Assembly: GCA_903870145.1 (NCBI GenBank) | Contig: CAIQBO010000049.1 | Coordinates: 1-64,000 of the forward strand | Reading direction: 5' to 3' | Origin: an uncultured Burkholderiales bacterium | GTDB taxonomy: Bacteria; Pseudomonadota; Gammaproteobacteria; Burkholderiales; Burkholderiaceae_C | DNA: 64,000 bases | In this document: positions 27,087 through 36,748 of the stretch, one piece after another | How the letters are laid out: every line of letters starts with the position of its first letter | Position numbering within the stretch: the first letter of the stretch is position 1 | Notes under the pieces: generated by a model | Seen by the model: the letters and a program-made list of their open reading frames with translations, nothing else | Databases searched by the model: none | What the model was told of the DNA's origin: nothing | Translations under genes and position numbers: made by a program

Positions 27087-28061
27087 CTATTGCTCGACTG
27101 TGTATCCAGAAGCTTTGATGGGTGCGTCCCAGCGTTTGTAATGCACGGCTTGAGACGCGGCCAAGGCCTGCGAGTTGGCATAGTTTGGAACCAAACCAAA
27201 GCCTCGAATGCGGTTTTGAATTTCAGGATTGTTCAAGGCTTGCGCCACGGCATCGCTGATTTTTTGCGTGCGATCGGCAGACATATTGGCTGGGCCATAC
27301 AAGCCAAAAAATGCATCCGCTTCGACGTTGATGCCCATCTCTTTGAGCGTTGGAACTTCAGGCAAGGCTGCTGAACGGGTCTCGCCCGTGACTGCCAAGA
27401 TTCTGAGTTTGCCTGATTTGTGGTGCTCGATGGTCTCGGATGCCGTGTCCACCATGAGTGGGATTTGCCCACCGATCAAATCTTGCGCAGCAGGTGCGCC
27501 GCCCTTGTAGGCCACGTGCGTCAAAGGTGTGGCCGTGGCTTGGGCGATCAATAAGCCCGCAAAATGCGGCACAGTGCCAGCACCCGAGGTAGCGTAATTG
27601 GCTTTGCCCGGATTGGCTTTGAGCCAGGCCATGACCGCTTTGATATCGCCCGCAGGTGCGCCGGGGCCGGCTGTCACGGCGAAATCAAATGTGGTCACGC
27701 GTGCAACGGCGGTGAAGTCTTTGACAGGGTCATAGCCCAAATTTTTATACAGCCAAGGCAAAATCACCAAGCCACCACTGGGCGCCAAGATCAAAGTATT
27801 GCCATCTGCCGCGGCGCGCTTGACTTCCCCCAATGCGATTCGCCCAGCAGCGCCCGGCTTGTTTTCAACGATCACATTTTGATCCAGTGAAGTGCGCAGA
27901 CGTTCAGCCAAAAGGCGGGCCACCACGTCAGCCGAACCCCCTGGTGGGAAGCCAACCAAAATTTTCATGGTGGGTTTGTCTTGTGCCAGCACCTGTGTGC
28001 TCCAACCCAAACAGCTCAGACCTGCAACCAGGGCCAGCATTTTCAGCAGATTTCTTTTCAT
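27087..28061 (-). CDS. Bug-family (tripartite tricarboxylate transporter) substrate-binding protein
   Basis: 324 residues from the ATG at 28061, which follows TAGGATTTATC and starts a signal peptide ending QVLAQD. The ORF track start at 28379 would add over 100 residues overlapping the divergent gene. The Bug fold shows ILVGFPPGGSADVVARLLAERL, VENKPGAAGRIA, and THVAYKGGAPAAQDLIGGQIPLMVD. No TctA/TctB membrane genes are adjacent. Divergent from the ACMSD-like amidohydrolase, whose substrate it may bind. Confidence 0.92.
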   Translation of the reverse strand: MKRNLLKMLALVAGLSCLGWSTQVLAQDKPTMKILVGFPPGGSADVVARLLAERLRTSLDQNVIVENKPGAAGRIALGEVKRAAADGNTLILAPSGGLVILPWLYKNLGYDPVKDFTAVARVTTFDFAVTAGPGAPAGDIKAVMAWLKANPGKANYATSGAGTVPHFAGLLIAQATATPLTHVAYKGGAPAAQDLIGGQIPLMVDTASETIEHHKSGKLRILAVTGETRSAALPEVPTLKEMGINVEADAFFGLYGPANMSADRTQKISDAVAQALNNPEIQNRIRGFGLVPNYANSQALAASQAVHYKRWDAPIKASGYTVEQ

Positions 28062-28196
28062 GATAAATCCTATAGCGGTTAAACGTCGTTTGAAAGGCAA
28101 TCGCAGAGTTTCGCCATAATCGAGAACTATTGCATTGGGGTTTGCGTGATGATACAAAAAATTCCCAGCGCTATTGAATATTTTGGAGCCTCTTTC

Positions 28197-29180
28197 ATGC
28201 CAGTCATTGACATTCACACGCACATGTTCACCCCCCAATGGCTCGAGTTGCTCAAAAGTGAAGGGGGCGCCTACAACATCAAAACCAGACCCGATGGCCA
28301 GCAAGAGGTCTTTCGTGGCGATACGCCGGTGGTGATTCCTCAAAAAGGACACTTTGATTACGCCTTGCGCATTCAGCACATGGACGCTGCGGGCATCGAC
28401 ATTTCAGTCGTCTCGCTGACTTGTCCCAATGTTTATTGGGGCAACGAAGACATCAGCTGCCGCGCGGCCCGCGAGTCCAACGACACCATGGCGCAGGCGC
28501 AATCGACTTACCCTGATCGCATTCGCTGGTTCACCTCCTTGCCCTGGGAGTACCCGCAACGCGCCCTAGAGGAGTTAAAGCGAACCTGCGAGAACGGCGC
28601 TGCGGGCGTGATGGTACTGGCCAATATTTCAGGCCGCAGTTTGACCGACCCCTTGTTTGCACCGATCTGGGCTGAAATTGACAAGCGGGCATTGCCTGTT
28701 CTGGTCCACCCCACTGACCCGCCCGGCGTGGACCTGATGGACATGCGCAAATTTGATTTGAGTTGGTCAGTGGGTTTCATGATGGACACCACGCTGGCCA
28801 TCACGCGCATGATTTTTGAGGGTTTCTTTGACCAATACCCTCATCTCAAAATCATTGCTTCGCATGGTGGTGGCACCCTGCCCTATTTGGTTGGACGCTT
28901 TGAAAAAGGCGATGAAGTTGAGATCCCCCAGCGCCGCCAAATGAAGCGCAAGCCAACAGATTATTTGCGCCACATTTATTACGACAACATCACCTACAAC
29001 TTGGGCGCCCTGCAGTATTTAATTTCAGTCGCTGGCCCTTCGCAAGTGATGTTTGGCACAGACTGGCCGCACCAAGTGCACGACACAAAAGGGGCTTTTG
29101 CCAATACGGCTCAATTGCCCAAAGCACAATGCGATGCCATTCGAAGCGGCAACGCCATGCGAGTTTTCAATATCCACTAA
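28197..29180 (+). CDS. ACMSD-like amidohydrolase/decarboxylase
   Basis: 327 residues from the ATG at 28197 (GGAG 9 nt upstream), placing the metal motif DIHTHMF at residues 5-11 as expected. Further ligands are LVHPTDPP, ASHGGGTLPYLVGRF and the Asp of MFGTDWPH. This is the amidohydrolase subgroup that includes aminocarboxymuconate-semialdehyde decarboxylase and gamma-resorcylate decarboxylase, so removal of a carboxyl from an aromatic or muconate-type acid is the likely reaction. Followed by an MFS gene 30 nt later. Confidence 0.87.
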   Translation: MPVIDIHTHMFTPQWLELLKSEGGAYNIKTRPDGQQEVFRGDTPVVIPQKGHFDYALRIQHMDAAGIDISVVSLTCPNVYWGNEDISCRAARESNDTMAQAQSTYPDRIRWFTSLPWEYPQRALEELKRTCENGAAGVMVLANISGRSLTDPLFAPIWAEIDKRALPVLVHPTDPPGVDLMDMRKFDLSWSVGFMMDTTLAITRMIFEGFFDQYPHLKIIASHGGGTLPYLVGRFEKGDEVEIPQRRQMKRKPTDYLRHIYYDNITYNLGALQYLISVAGPSQVMFGTDWPHQVHDTKGAFANTAQLPKAQCDAIRSGNAMRVFNIH

Positions 29181-29210
29181 GCTGCAGGTTTACAGCATGG
29201 ACACCACCGC

Positions 29211-30413
29211 ATGAACAATTGGTTGCCGCTGATCGCAACGCTGTCCATTCAAGCCATGGTGGCGATGGCCCTTCTGACCTTGCCCGTGATGGCCCCGGTG
29301 GCCGCCAAAGCCTTGCAAGTTTCACCAGCCTTGGTGGGAATGTATGTGGCTGTGACGTACTTGGGTGCGATGCTGGCCAGTTTGATTTCAGGCACCACTG
29401 TGGCTCGGTGGGGGGCGATTCGGGTCAGTCAATGGGGCTTGTGGCTGTGTGCAGCAGGCTTGGTGTTGTGCGCAGTCCCGTGGCTGCCGTCAGTGGCCGT
29501 GGGGGCTTTTTTGATTGGCTTGGGCTACGGGCCGATCACGCCTGCGAGTTCACATTTGCTAGCGCGCACAACGCCTGCACACCAGATGGCCCTGGTGTTT
29601 TCAATCAAGCAAACGGGTGTGCCTGTGGGCGCTATGGTCGCCGGTGCCGTGGTTCCCAGCTTGCTGCTGCTGCTGGATTGGCAAGTCACTTTGCTGGTTG
29701 TGGCCTTGGTCTGCAGCGCCAGCGCCCTGCTTTCTGAAACCATACGCGCTGAGTTTGACCTCGACCTCAACCCTGAGTCCAAACTGGACTGGGGCAGTTT
29801 GATCTTCCCTATCCGCATGGTTTTATCGCACCGCCCATTGGCTACCATGGCTGCATGCTCGTTCATGTTTTCAATGGCACAGATGTCGCTCATGACATAC
29901 TTGGTCACTTACCTGCACGAAGATTTGTCGTACACCATGGTCAGCGCGGGTTTGTATCTCTCGGTGACGCAGATCGGCGGCATTGGGGGTCGCATTGCCT
30001 GGGGCTATGTGGCTGACCGATGGTTGGGCGCTCAGCCCACCTTGGTGCTGCTGGCCGGGTCCATGGCGGTGAGTGCGTTTGCAACAGCAGTTTTTCTGCC
30101 CCTCATTTCAACTTGGGCTGTCTGGATCATATTGTTTGTGTTTGGTGCCTCTGCCATTGGCTGGAATGGCGTCTACTTGGCCGAAGTGGCTCGACAAGCC
30201 CCAGCAGGGCATGCCAGCACCGCCACGGGAGGCACACTGGCCATCACTTTTTTAGGCGTGGTCATTGGGCCACCTTTGTTTGGCATGCTGTCCACTGTGT
30301 TCGGCACTTACAGCGCGGGTTACTTGGCCTTGGTGCCGACCTCTACACTGTGTGGTCTGGTTCTGTTTTTTAATCATCGGCAGCAAACACGATCAAAGAT
30401 TCAAGTGAACTAG
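29211..30413 (+). CDS. MFS transporter
   Basis: 400 residues, 12 predicted membrane helices. SGTTVARWGAIRVSQWGLWL is the loop 2-3 motif and GYGPITPASSHLLARTTPAHQMALVFSIKQTGVPVGAM is the helix 4-5 region of a cyanate/CynX- or nitrate-type subgroup. Likely imports the substrate of, or exports a product from, the amidohydrolase just upstream (inference from position only). Confidence 0.87.
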   Translation: MNNWLPLIATLSIQAMVAMALLTLPVMAPVAAKALQVSPALVGMYVAVTYLGAMLASLISGTTVARWGAIRVSQWGLWLCAAGLVLCAVPWLPSVAVGAFLIGLGYGPITPASSHLLARTTPAHQMALVFSIKQTGVPVGAMVAGAVVPSLLLLLDWQVTLLVVALVCSASALLSETIRAEFDLDLNPESKLDWGSLIFPIRMVLSHRPLATMAACSFMFSMAQMSLMTYLVTYLHEDLSYTMVSAGLYLSVTQIGGIGGRIAWGYVADRWLGAQPTLVLLAGSMAVSAFATAVFLPLISTWAVWIILFVFGASAIGWNGVYLAEVARQAPAGHASTATGGTLAITFLGVVIGPPLFGMLSTVFGTYSAGYLALVPTSTLCGLVLFFNHRQQTRSKIQVN

Positions 30414-30414
30414 C

Positions 30415-31455
30415 ATGTCCAAATTCAATGCGTCACGCGCAGCCAAACGGGTATTTTTTTTGACCCTTGTGCCTGCTTTTTTTTTGTTGGCTGTGGCCTA
30501 CTTTTATCTGCTGGGCGGGCGCATCATTGAGACTGATAATGCTTACATCAAGGCAGACAAAGTTCCCGTCAGCGCCAGTGTGGCCGGCATGGTTTCTGAG
30601 GTGCTTGTGGCTGAGAATCAAGCGGTCGTTGCAGGGCAAGTGCTGTATCGGTTGGATCCAGCAACGTTTCAGGTGTCAGTGGAAAAAAGCCAAGCCAAGT
30701 TGGCCCAAGCTCGAACCGAATTAAATGCCCTCAAAGCCAGCCATCTGCAAAAACAAGCAGAAATCACCCCTGCCAAAACAAGACTTCAATTTGCTTTGAA
30801 AGAACAACAACGACAAGCCGACTTGGTGAGTAAAAACTTTGTCTCTGCCGCCAAGTTTGACGAGTCCAAGCAAGTTGCCGAATTGGCAGCCCAACAAATC
30901 ACGGCCTTGGAACAAGAGTTAAACCGCATTGCAGAAACTTTGGGCGGCAGTGTTGATTTTCCAATGCAAAAACACCCCAACTACCTTGCCGCAGCGGCGG
31001 AGCTCAAACAAGCCCTGCTGGACCTGTCGAGAACTGACGTTAAAGCGCCCATGGCAGGCATTGTGAGCAAACCACCCAAGCCTGGCCAATACCTCAGCAT
31101 GGGCAGCACCGCCTTGGCTTTGGTGGCCAGTGGATCGCTTTGGGTGGAAGCCAATTTCACTGAAACTGAGTTGACCCACATGCACCCGGGGCAAGTTGTG
31201 GTCATTCACGTTGACACCTACCCCGAGCATGAATGGAGAGGCCAGGTTGAGAGCTTAAGCCCCGCCACAGGTGCAGAATTTTCCGTCTTGCCGGCCCAAA
31301 ATGCCACCGGAAATTGGATCAAAATTGCACAGCGCGTTCCTTTGAAAATTCGCATTCAAGACAACAACAATGCACCGGTCTTGCGCGCTGGATTGAGTGC
31401 AGTGGTGCAGGTGCAAACTGAGCACCGCCGAAAAATATTAGGCTTTGCACTTTAA
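30415..31455 (+). CDS. HlyD/EmrA-type membrane fusion protein
   Basis: 346 residues. One N-terminal membrane helix (about residues 15-36), then the barrel-lipoyl part ETDNAYIKADKVPVSASVAGMVSEVLVAENQAV, a long coiled-coil hairpin (about 80-190), lipoyl second half DVKAPMAGIVSKPPKPGQYLS and the beta-barrel WVEANFTETELTHMHPGQ. It connects the inner-membrane pump encoded next to an outer-membrane channel. Starts 1 nt after the MFS gene and ends 9 nt before the pump gene. No TolC-like gene is adjacent. Confidence 0.9.
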   Translation: MSKFNASRAAKRVFFLTLVPAFFLLAVAYFYLLGGRIIETDNAYIKADKVPVSASVAGMVSEVLVAENQAVVAGQVLYRLDPATFQVSVEKSQAKLAQARTELNALKASHLQKQAEITPAKTRLQFALKEQQRQADLVSKNFVSAAKFDESKQVAELAAQQITALEQELNRIAETLGGSVDFPMQKHPNYLAAAAELKQALLDLSRTDVKAPMAGIVSKPPKPGQYLSMGSTALALVASGSLWVEANFTETELTHMHPGQVVVIHVDTYPEHEWRGQVESLSPATGAEFSVLPAQNATGNWIKIAQRVPLKIRIQDNNNAPVLRAGLSAVVQVQTEHRRKILGFAL

Positions 31456-31464
31456 GCCTTGGAC

Positions 31465-33000
31465 ATGTCTGAGTCGACGCTGCCCCCCAGCCCCAAGCCC
31501 AATCGCGCTTGGGTGACGGTCTCGGTCATGCTGACCACCATCATGCAAGCCGTGGACACCACCATTGCCAACGTGGCTCTGCCTCACATGCAAGGCACGA
31601 TGGGCGCCACACAAGAGCAAATTTCATGGGTCTTGACCTCCTACATTGTGGCTGCTGCGATTTTCATGCCGCTGACAGGATTCATGTCGGCTCGCGTGGG
31701 ACGCAAGCGCGTCTTCATGGTGTCGGTTGCCGGCTTCACATTGGCTTCCATGCTTTGCGGTGCGGCGCAAAGTCTGCCTCAAATTGTTTTATTCAGATTG
31801 TTGCAAGGTATTTTTGGTGCCTGCTTGGTGCCGCTTTCACAATCGGTTTTGCTCGACGCCTACCCTCGCGAGCGGCACGGCTGGGCCATGGCCATTTGGG
31901 GCATGGGCGTCATGGTCGGCCCTATCGTGGGGCCATCCTTAGGTGGTTGGCTCACCGAGTATTACAGTTGGCGCTGGGTCTTTTACATCAACTTGCCACT
32001 GGGCTTGTTGGCGTGGTTTGGTTTGGCTACCTATGTCAAAGAAACGCCCGTCGATCCAAACAGACAATTTGACTGGCTTGGCTTTGTGCTGCTGAGCACT
32101 GGCATTGCAGCCTTGCAATTGATGCTTGACCGAGGGCAGTCACAAGACTGGTTTCACAGCCCTGAAGTGGTCATTGAAGCCATGATTGTGTGCTTTGGCT
32201 TGTACCTGTTTGTGGCGCACATGTTCACCTGCAATCACCCCTACATCGAGCCCGATCTGTTCAAAGACCGAAACTTCAGCGTTGGCTTGATGTTGATATT
32301 CATGGTGGGCGTGATTTTGCTGGCCAGTCTGGCTTTGCTGCCGCCGTTCTTGCAAAATTTGATGGGTTATCCGGTTGTCGATGTTGGTGTTTTGCTGGCG
32401 CCACGCGGCATCGGGACGATGATGGCGATGATCATCGTCGGCAAATTGGCCGGGCGCTTTGAAGCCCGCTTGGTCATTGGGTTTGGCCTGTGTTTGACCA
32501 GTTTATCCATGTGGCAAATGACGAAGTTCACCACCGACATCACGAGCTGGACCGTCATCTCGACAGGGCTGCTCCAGGGCTTTGGGCTGGGCTTTATTTT
32601 TGTGCCACTCACAACGCTCACTTTTGCATCTTTGGCGCCCCATTTGCGCAACGAAGGCACTGCATTGTTCAGTTTGATACGCAACATCGGAGGCAGCATT
32701 GGCATTTCGGTGGTGATCACCTACCTTGCACAGCGCACACAAATCAACCACGCGGTTTTTTCTGAAGCCATCAACCCTTTCAACTTTGGCTTGCAAATGG
32801 CCATCGAAGCGGGCAGTGTTGATCTGAACACGTCGCTGGGTCTGGCCATGGCCAATACCGAGGTCACGCGTCAAGCTGCCTTGCTGGCTTATTTGCAAGA
32901 CTTTCGCTTGATGATGTTTGTGAGTTTGAGCGCGTTGCCCCTGGTGTTTTTGTTGGGCCCTTCAAAACAACAACCCTGGCCCGACCCCCAGCCCACTTAA
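31465..33000 (+). CDS. DHA2-family drug efflux MFS permease (EmrB-like)
   Basis: 511 residues from the ATG at 31465 (the ORF track uses a TTG 6 nt before). Fourteen membrane helices. [29 protein letters not shown] is the DHA2 helix 1 motif, [12 protein letters not shown] the loop 2-3 motif, and [29 protein letters not shown] the antiporter motif C. Works with the HlyD-type protein as a tripartite proton-driven exporter. Its stop overlaps the convergent stop of the GMC gene. Confidence 0.92.
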   Translation: MSESTLPPSPKPNRAWVTVSVMLTTIMQAVDTTIANVALPHMQGTMGATQEQISWVLTSYIVAAAIFMPLTGFMSARVGRKRVFMVSVAGFTLASMLCGAAQSLPQIVLFRLLQGIFGACLVPLSQSVLLDAYPRERHGWAMAIWGMGVMVGPIVGPSLGGWLTEYYSWRWVFYINLPLGLLAWFGLATYVKETPVDPNRQFDWLGFVLLSTGIAALQLMLDRGQSQDWFHSPEVVIEAMIVCFGLYLFVAHMFTCNHPYIEPDLFKDRNFSVGLMLIFMVGVILLASLALLPPFLQNLMGYPVVDVGVLLAPRGIGTMMAMIIVGKLAGRFEARLVIGFGLCLTSLSMWQMTKFTTDITSWTVISTGLLQGFGLGFIFVPLTTLTFASLAPHLRNEGTALFSLIRNIGGSIGISVVITYLAQRTQINHAVFSEAINPFNFGLQMAIEAGSVDLNTSLGLAMANTEVTRQAALLAYLQDFRLMMFVSLSALPLVFLLGPSKQQPWPDPQPT

Positions 33001-34607
33001 GGCGCGCTCTTTGCAATCATGTCCGCAGCCTTCTCTGCAATCATGATGGTTGGCGCATTGGTATTGCCCGTGACCAAGTCCGGCATGATCGAGGCGTCCA
33101 CCACGCGCAAGCCCTGCAAACCATGCACTAGCAGGTGGGCGTCGACCACGGCCATGGTGTCACTGGCTGCGCCCATTTTGCAAGTGCCAACAGGGTGGTA
33201 TTCGGTGTCTGAATTTTGACGCAAAAATGCTTCAAGTTGCGCCACGTTGTTGCGCTGGGCCTCGTGAATCATGGGCCCTCGGTAAGGCTTGAGTGCAGCA
33301 GACTGCATCACATCCAGCCCCATTTGCGTGCCCTGGACCAAGGTTTTCAAATCATCGGGATGGTCTAAAAAAGCGGGGTCAATCAAGGGTTTGTCCAGCG
33401 GGTTTTTGCTTTGCAGCGTCACACTTCCACGACTTTTGGGTCGCATGAGTGTGACATGCAAACTGTAGCCGTGACCCCAGTGCTGTTTGCGCGTGTGATC
33501 GTCAACGATGGCGGTGCACAGAGCGAGTTGAATGTTAGGGTGCTCTGGTTTATTTTCGGTAGAAATAAAGCCCTGCGTTTCAGAGACACTGGAGGTGATC
33601 CAGCCAGTGCGTTTGGCGCGCCACTCAAAGATGGCTTTGACCATGTTAACCGCACCTTGGAGCGAAAACCCCATGGCTTCGTCGACTTTGCTCGTGCGGT
33701 AGATCAAGGTTGTGGTCAAGTGGTCTTGCAGATTTTGCCCCACACCGGGCAACTCATGCAGCAGCTCAATGCCCATCGATTTGAGATGCCCTGCTGGGCC
33801 TATGCCCGACAGCAGCAGCAACTGGGGTGAGCCATAAGCACCGGCTGAAATGATGACTTCACGGCGCGCCCTGACTTGCTGAGATTGTCCGTTGTGGACA
33901 AACTCGAGGCCAACGGCTCGCTTGTCATGCAACAGGATTTTGCAGGCCTGTGAATGGGGTAGCACCGTCAAGTTGCTGCGACTCCTGACAGGGTCAATGT
34001 AGGCCCTTGAAGCGCTCCAGCGCTCACCATTTTTTTGCGTCACTTGCCCTCTTGAAACACCGAATTGCTGCGCCCCGTTGTAGTCTTCGTTGAAAGGAAT
34101 TCCTTGCTCGGCGCAAGCTTGAATGAAAACTTCGTTCAACGGGCTGGGGCTGGTTAAAAAACTCACATTCAATGGGCCGCCCACTGCCCGATATGCAGTC
34201 TCTCCAAAGCACTCGTTGTTTTCCGATTTTTTGAAATAAGGCAGCACATCTTGGTACGACCAGCCTATGTTGCCCAAGCTGGCCCAGCGGTCATAGTCGC
34301 CTGCATTGCCGCGGGTGTAGACCATGGCGTTGACCGAGGAGCTGCCTCCCATGACCTTGCCCCGAGGCTGAAAGCCGCACCGGCCGTTCAACCCAGCTTG
34401 CGGTGTGGTGTTGTAACCCCAGCTGTGAATGCCCAGTGGCGCGGTGGCGGCAAAACCCAATGGGGCGCGGATGAAGATCGAGCCATCGGGGCCGCCCGCT
34501 TCCAAAAGGCAAACCGTCAGTTGTGGGTTTTCGCTCAAGCGCCCTGCGACCACGCAGCCAGCCGATCCTCCACCGACAACCACGTAGTCAAATTCTTGTG
34601 CATTCAT
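32997..34607 (-). CDS. GMC-family FAD oxidoreductase (alcohol/choline dehydrogenase type)
   Basis: 536 residues. FAD-binding [18 protein letters not shown] at the N-terminus, GMC signature 1 [21 protein letters not shown] near residue 80, and signature 2 [20 protein letters not shown] near 255. The catalytic His is in [11 protein letters not shown], with [17 protein letters not shown] at the end. Closest in length and pattern to AlkJ/BetA-type dehydrogenases of medium-chain alcohols. It starts 3 nt after the alkylsulfatase gene, so it may oxidise the alcohol that enzyme releases. Confidence 0.9.
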   Translation of the reverse strand: MNAQEFDYVVVGGGSAGCVVAGRLSENPQLTVCLLEAGGPDGSIFIRAPLGFAATAPLGIHSWGYNTTPQAGLNGRCGFQPRGKVMGGSSSVNAMVYTRGNAGDYDRWASLGNIGWSYQDVLPYFKKSENNECFGETAYRAVGGPLNVSFLTSPSPLNEVFIQACAEQGIPFNEDYNGAQQFGVSRGQVTQKNGERWSASRAYIDPVRSRSNLTVLPHSQACKILLHDKRAVGLEFVHNGQSQQVRARREVIISAGAYGSPQLLLLSGIGPAGHLKSMGIELLHELPGVGQNLQDHLTTTLIYRTSKVDEAMGFSLQGAVNMVKAIFEWRAKRTGWITSSVSETQGFISTENKPEHPNIQLALCTAIVDDHTRKQHWGHGYSLHVTLMRPKSRGSVTLQSKNPLDKPLIDPAFLDHPDDLKTLVQGTQMGLDVMQSAALKPYRGPMIHEAQRNNVAQLEAFLRQNSDTEYHPVGTCKMGAASDTMAVVDAHLLVHGLQGLRVVDASIMPDLVTGNTNAPTIMIAEKAADMIAKSAP

Positions 34608-34610
34608 ATC

Positions 34611-36617
34611 TCATGGCCTCGTGACAATAGGAAAGGTGCCTGCCGATTGATCAATCAAATAAAAAAACTTGGCCAAATCAAGGGTACTGCCTTGAATTTT
34701 GGTGTGCTCAGACAGCAGCAAATCTTTGGCTCCAGCTTTGCCTATGACCATTTGCAAAAAGAATGCATGCGTCAAAGTCAAGGTGGCGTTGGCATCTTTG
34801 TGGGGCGCTGATTTTTCAAAATGCATGACTGCATTTTCAATTTGGATCACATAGCTTTCTTTCAAATCTGAAAGCACCAAATTGATTTTCAAATCGTTGT
34901 TCTCTGCCTTTTTGCCATCCAAAGAGGCCGCCATGGCTTCCAAAAAACGCGGGACAGGTGTTTGCAACAACATGTCGATCATGCCTTCTCTGGGTAAACC
35001 TTTTTCGGGAGGTCCTTCACGCAATTCCAAAGCACCAGTCAAATAAAAGTTTCGCCACGAAGCCGACTCTGCCATGAAGCCCAATTGATCAAATGATCGA
35101 GCCAATATGTCACGTGCAGCTTTGTTGTGCGGGTCCACATAGACCGCGTGCTTGAGAAGCTCCGAGGCCCAGCGAAACTCGCCCTTTTCATAAGCCACCT
35201 TGGCTGCAAACACCACTTTGTCAACGCCCCCCATCAGTTCCACATATTTTTGGGATGCTTGCAGTGGCGCAAGCGGGTCCAAATTGGAGGGGTGCGCATC
35301 AAACCAGCCCATGTAATGCTGGTAGACCGCTTTGACATTGTGTCGAACCGTGCCGTAGTAGCCCCGCACATTCAAATGCTCTTGCAAGGACTTGGGCAGT
35401 TGCAGCGTTTCGGCAATTTCTGAAGCGTTCAAACCCGCATTGATTTGCCGCACGGTTTGATCGTGAATGAATTGATACGTGTCGCGCTGTTTGCGAATGA
35501 AATCTTGTATTTTTTCTTTGCCCCACACGGGCCAATGGTGCTGATTAAAGACCACTTCGGAATTTTCAACATGGCGCAAAGATTGATTCAAGTAAGCCGC
35601 CCACTGCATCGCATCGCGCACCTTGGCGCCGCGCAAGGTGTACAAATTGTGCAAGGTGTGGCCCATGATTTCCGCGCCGCAAAAGGCCTTAAAATCTGGC
35701 AAGTGAAAAGTCAACTCCGAAGGCGCTTCGCTGCCGGGCACATTGTGAAAAACAAAACGAACACCGTCCAACATCACTTCCTGCTGGGCTTGAGAGAGGC
35801 TCAGATTGGGCGCCACCAGACCCATGCGCCCAAACGCAACGGCCTTGCCCAAGCCGTTGTCAATCAGGCCTTGGGCGTTGTGGGGCAATCGACTGCCATA
35901 CATGTACATGGCTCTTCGCCCCATGGCAGAGCCCATCAAAATATTTTCGCTGGTGGCCTCCGCCATGAAGCCCGAGGGGGCCAGCACCGTGATTTGTCGG
36001 CGCTTGACTTCATCGGCGGTGATCACACCCAAAGCGCCGCCAAAGTGATCCGCATGGCTGTGCGTGAAAACCAGCGCAGACACTGGTTTGTTGCCCAGAT
36101 GCAGGCGCGCAAACGCCATTGCGGCAGCAGCAGTTTCTTGCGAAGTCAAAGCGTCCACCACAATCCAGCCGGTTTTGCCCTCAATCAAGGTCATGTTGGC
36201 CAAATCAAAACCGCGCAATTGCCAAATACCGGATGAGACTTTGAACAAGCCCACATGGTTGTTCAACAAAGCTTGTCGCCACAAACTGGGGTTGACACTG
36301 GCGGGGGCTTGACCTTTGACAAAGGCAAAAGCGTCAAAGTCCCAAATCACTTGGCCTTGTGCGTTTTTGACCTGTCCTTGGGGTGCTGCAATGAAGCCGC
36401 GTTTGGCGTCTTCAAAAGACGGGGGGTCGGAATAATCGTTTTGCTGCGCCAAGGCTTGGTTGGCTTGCTGCGCCCACATGCTGCCCCCCTGCTCACTGGA
36501 AGGTTCAGCCTCATGGCGCGAACAACTGCTGAGCAACATGCCCAGCAAAGCGCACACCAAGCCTAGGCGCAGGCCTTTCGCATTGACTTTATTTGATGAA
36601 CCAGCAGAACTTTGCAT
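34611..36617 (-). CDS. alkylsulfatase-type metallo-beta-lactamase-fold lipoprotein (SdsA-like)
   Basis: 668 residues. Lipobox-like LLSSC at Cys32 after a hydrophobic helix predicts a lipoprotein, unlike the soluble SdsA1. The zinc motif THSHADHFGG is at 185-194; later ligands lie in FCGAEIMGHTLHNLYTLRGAKVRD. The middle domain (NQHHWPVWGKEKIQDFI...GWFDAHPSNLDPL...) is the alkylsulfatase dimerisation region and the last about 120 residues are an SCP2-like hydrophobic-binding domain. Hydrolyses primary or secondary alkyl sulfates to the alcohol. Same operon as the GMC dehydrogenase. No strong ribosome site at the ATG. Confidence 0.9.
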   Translation of the reverse strand: MQSSAGSSNKVNAKGLRLGLVCALLGMLLSSCSRHEAEPSSEQGGSMWAQQANQALAQQNDYSDPPSFEDAKRGFIAAPQGQVKNAQGQVIWDFDAFAFVKGQAPASVNPSLWRQALLNNHVGLFKVSSGIWQLRGFDLANMTLIEGKTGWIVVDALTSQETAAAAMAFARLHLGNKPVSALVFTHSHADHFGGALGVITADEVKRRQITVLAPSGFMAEATSENILMGSAMGRRAMYMYGSRLPHNAQGLIDNGLGKAVAFGRMGLVAPNLSLSQAQQEVMLDGVRFVFHNVPGSEAPSELTFHLPDFKAFCGAEIMGHTLHNLYTLRGAKVRDAMQWAAYLNQSLRHVENSEVVFNQHHWPVWGKEKIQDFIRKQRDTYQFIHDQTVRQINAGLNASEIAETLQLPKSLQEHLNVRGYYGTVRHNVKAVYQHYMGWFDAHPSNLDPLAPLQASQKYVELMGGVDKVVFAAKVAYEKGEFRWASELLKHAVYVDPHNKAARDILARSFDQLGFMAESASWRNFYLTGALELREGPPEKGLPREGMIDMLLQTPVPRFLEAMAASLDGKKAENNDLKINLVLSDLKESYVIQIENAVMHFEKSAPHKDANATLTLTHAFFLQMVIGKAGAKDLLLSEHTKIQGSTLDLAKFFYLIDQSAGTFPIVTRP

Positions 36618-36698
36618 TTACCAAATAGATTAGCATGACCCATGACATTGTTGCGTCGCCATTGCTTCATTGGTGTAAACCCTTGATGCGTGCAAAGT

Positions 36699-36726
36699 TA
36701 AAAAAAGGGCGGATATTTCCGCCCTT
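36699..36726 (-). terminator. Rho-independent terminator after the aldehyde dehydrogenase
   Basis: AAGGGCGGA-TATT-TCCGCCCTT hairpin; read on the minus strand it is followed by an unbroken run of seven T residues. It lies 22 nt past the stop codon of the aldehyde dehydrogenase, so the downstream alkylsulfatase gene must have its own promoter in 36618-36698. Confidence 0.93.
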
Positions 36727-36748
36727 GAAATTCAGCCTTGAATCGGCT

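Noticed and set aside
26996-27199. 68-codon extension of the nitroreductase
   Set aside because: It runs into the 3' end of the Bug gene and adds sequence unlike the family; MDLIQSLQWRYATKKMD is the normal start.
28062-28379. Long upstream extension of the Bug gene
   Set aside because: It overlaps the divergent amidohydrolase gene and precedes a clean signal peptide that starts at ATG 28061 with its own ribosome site.
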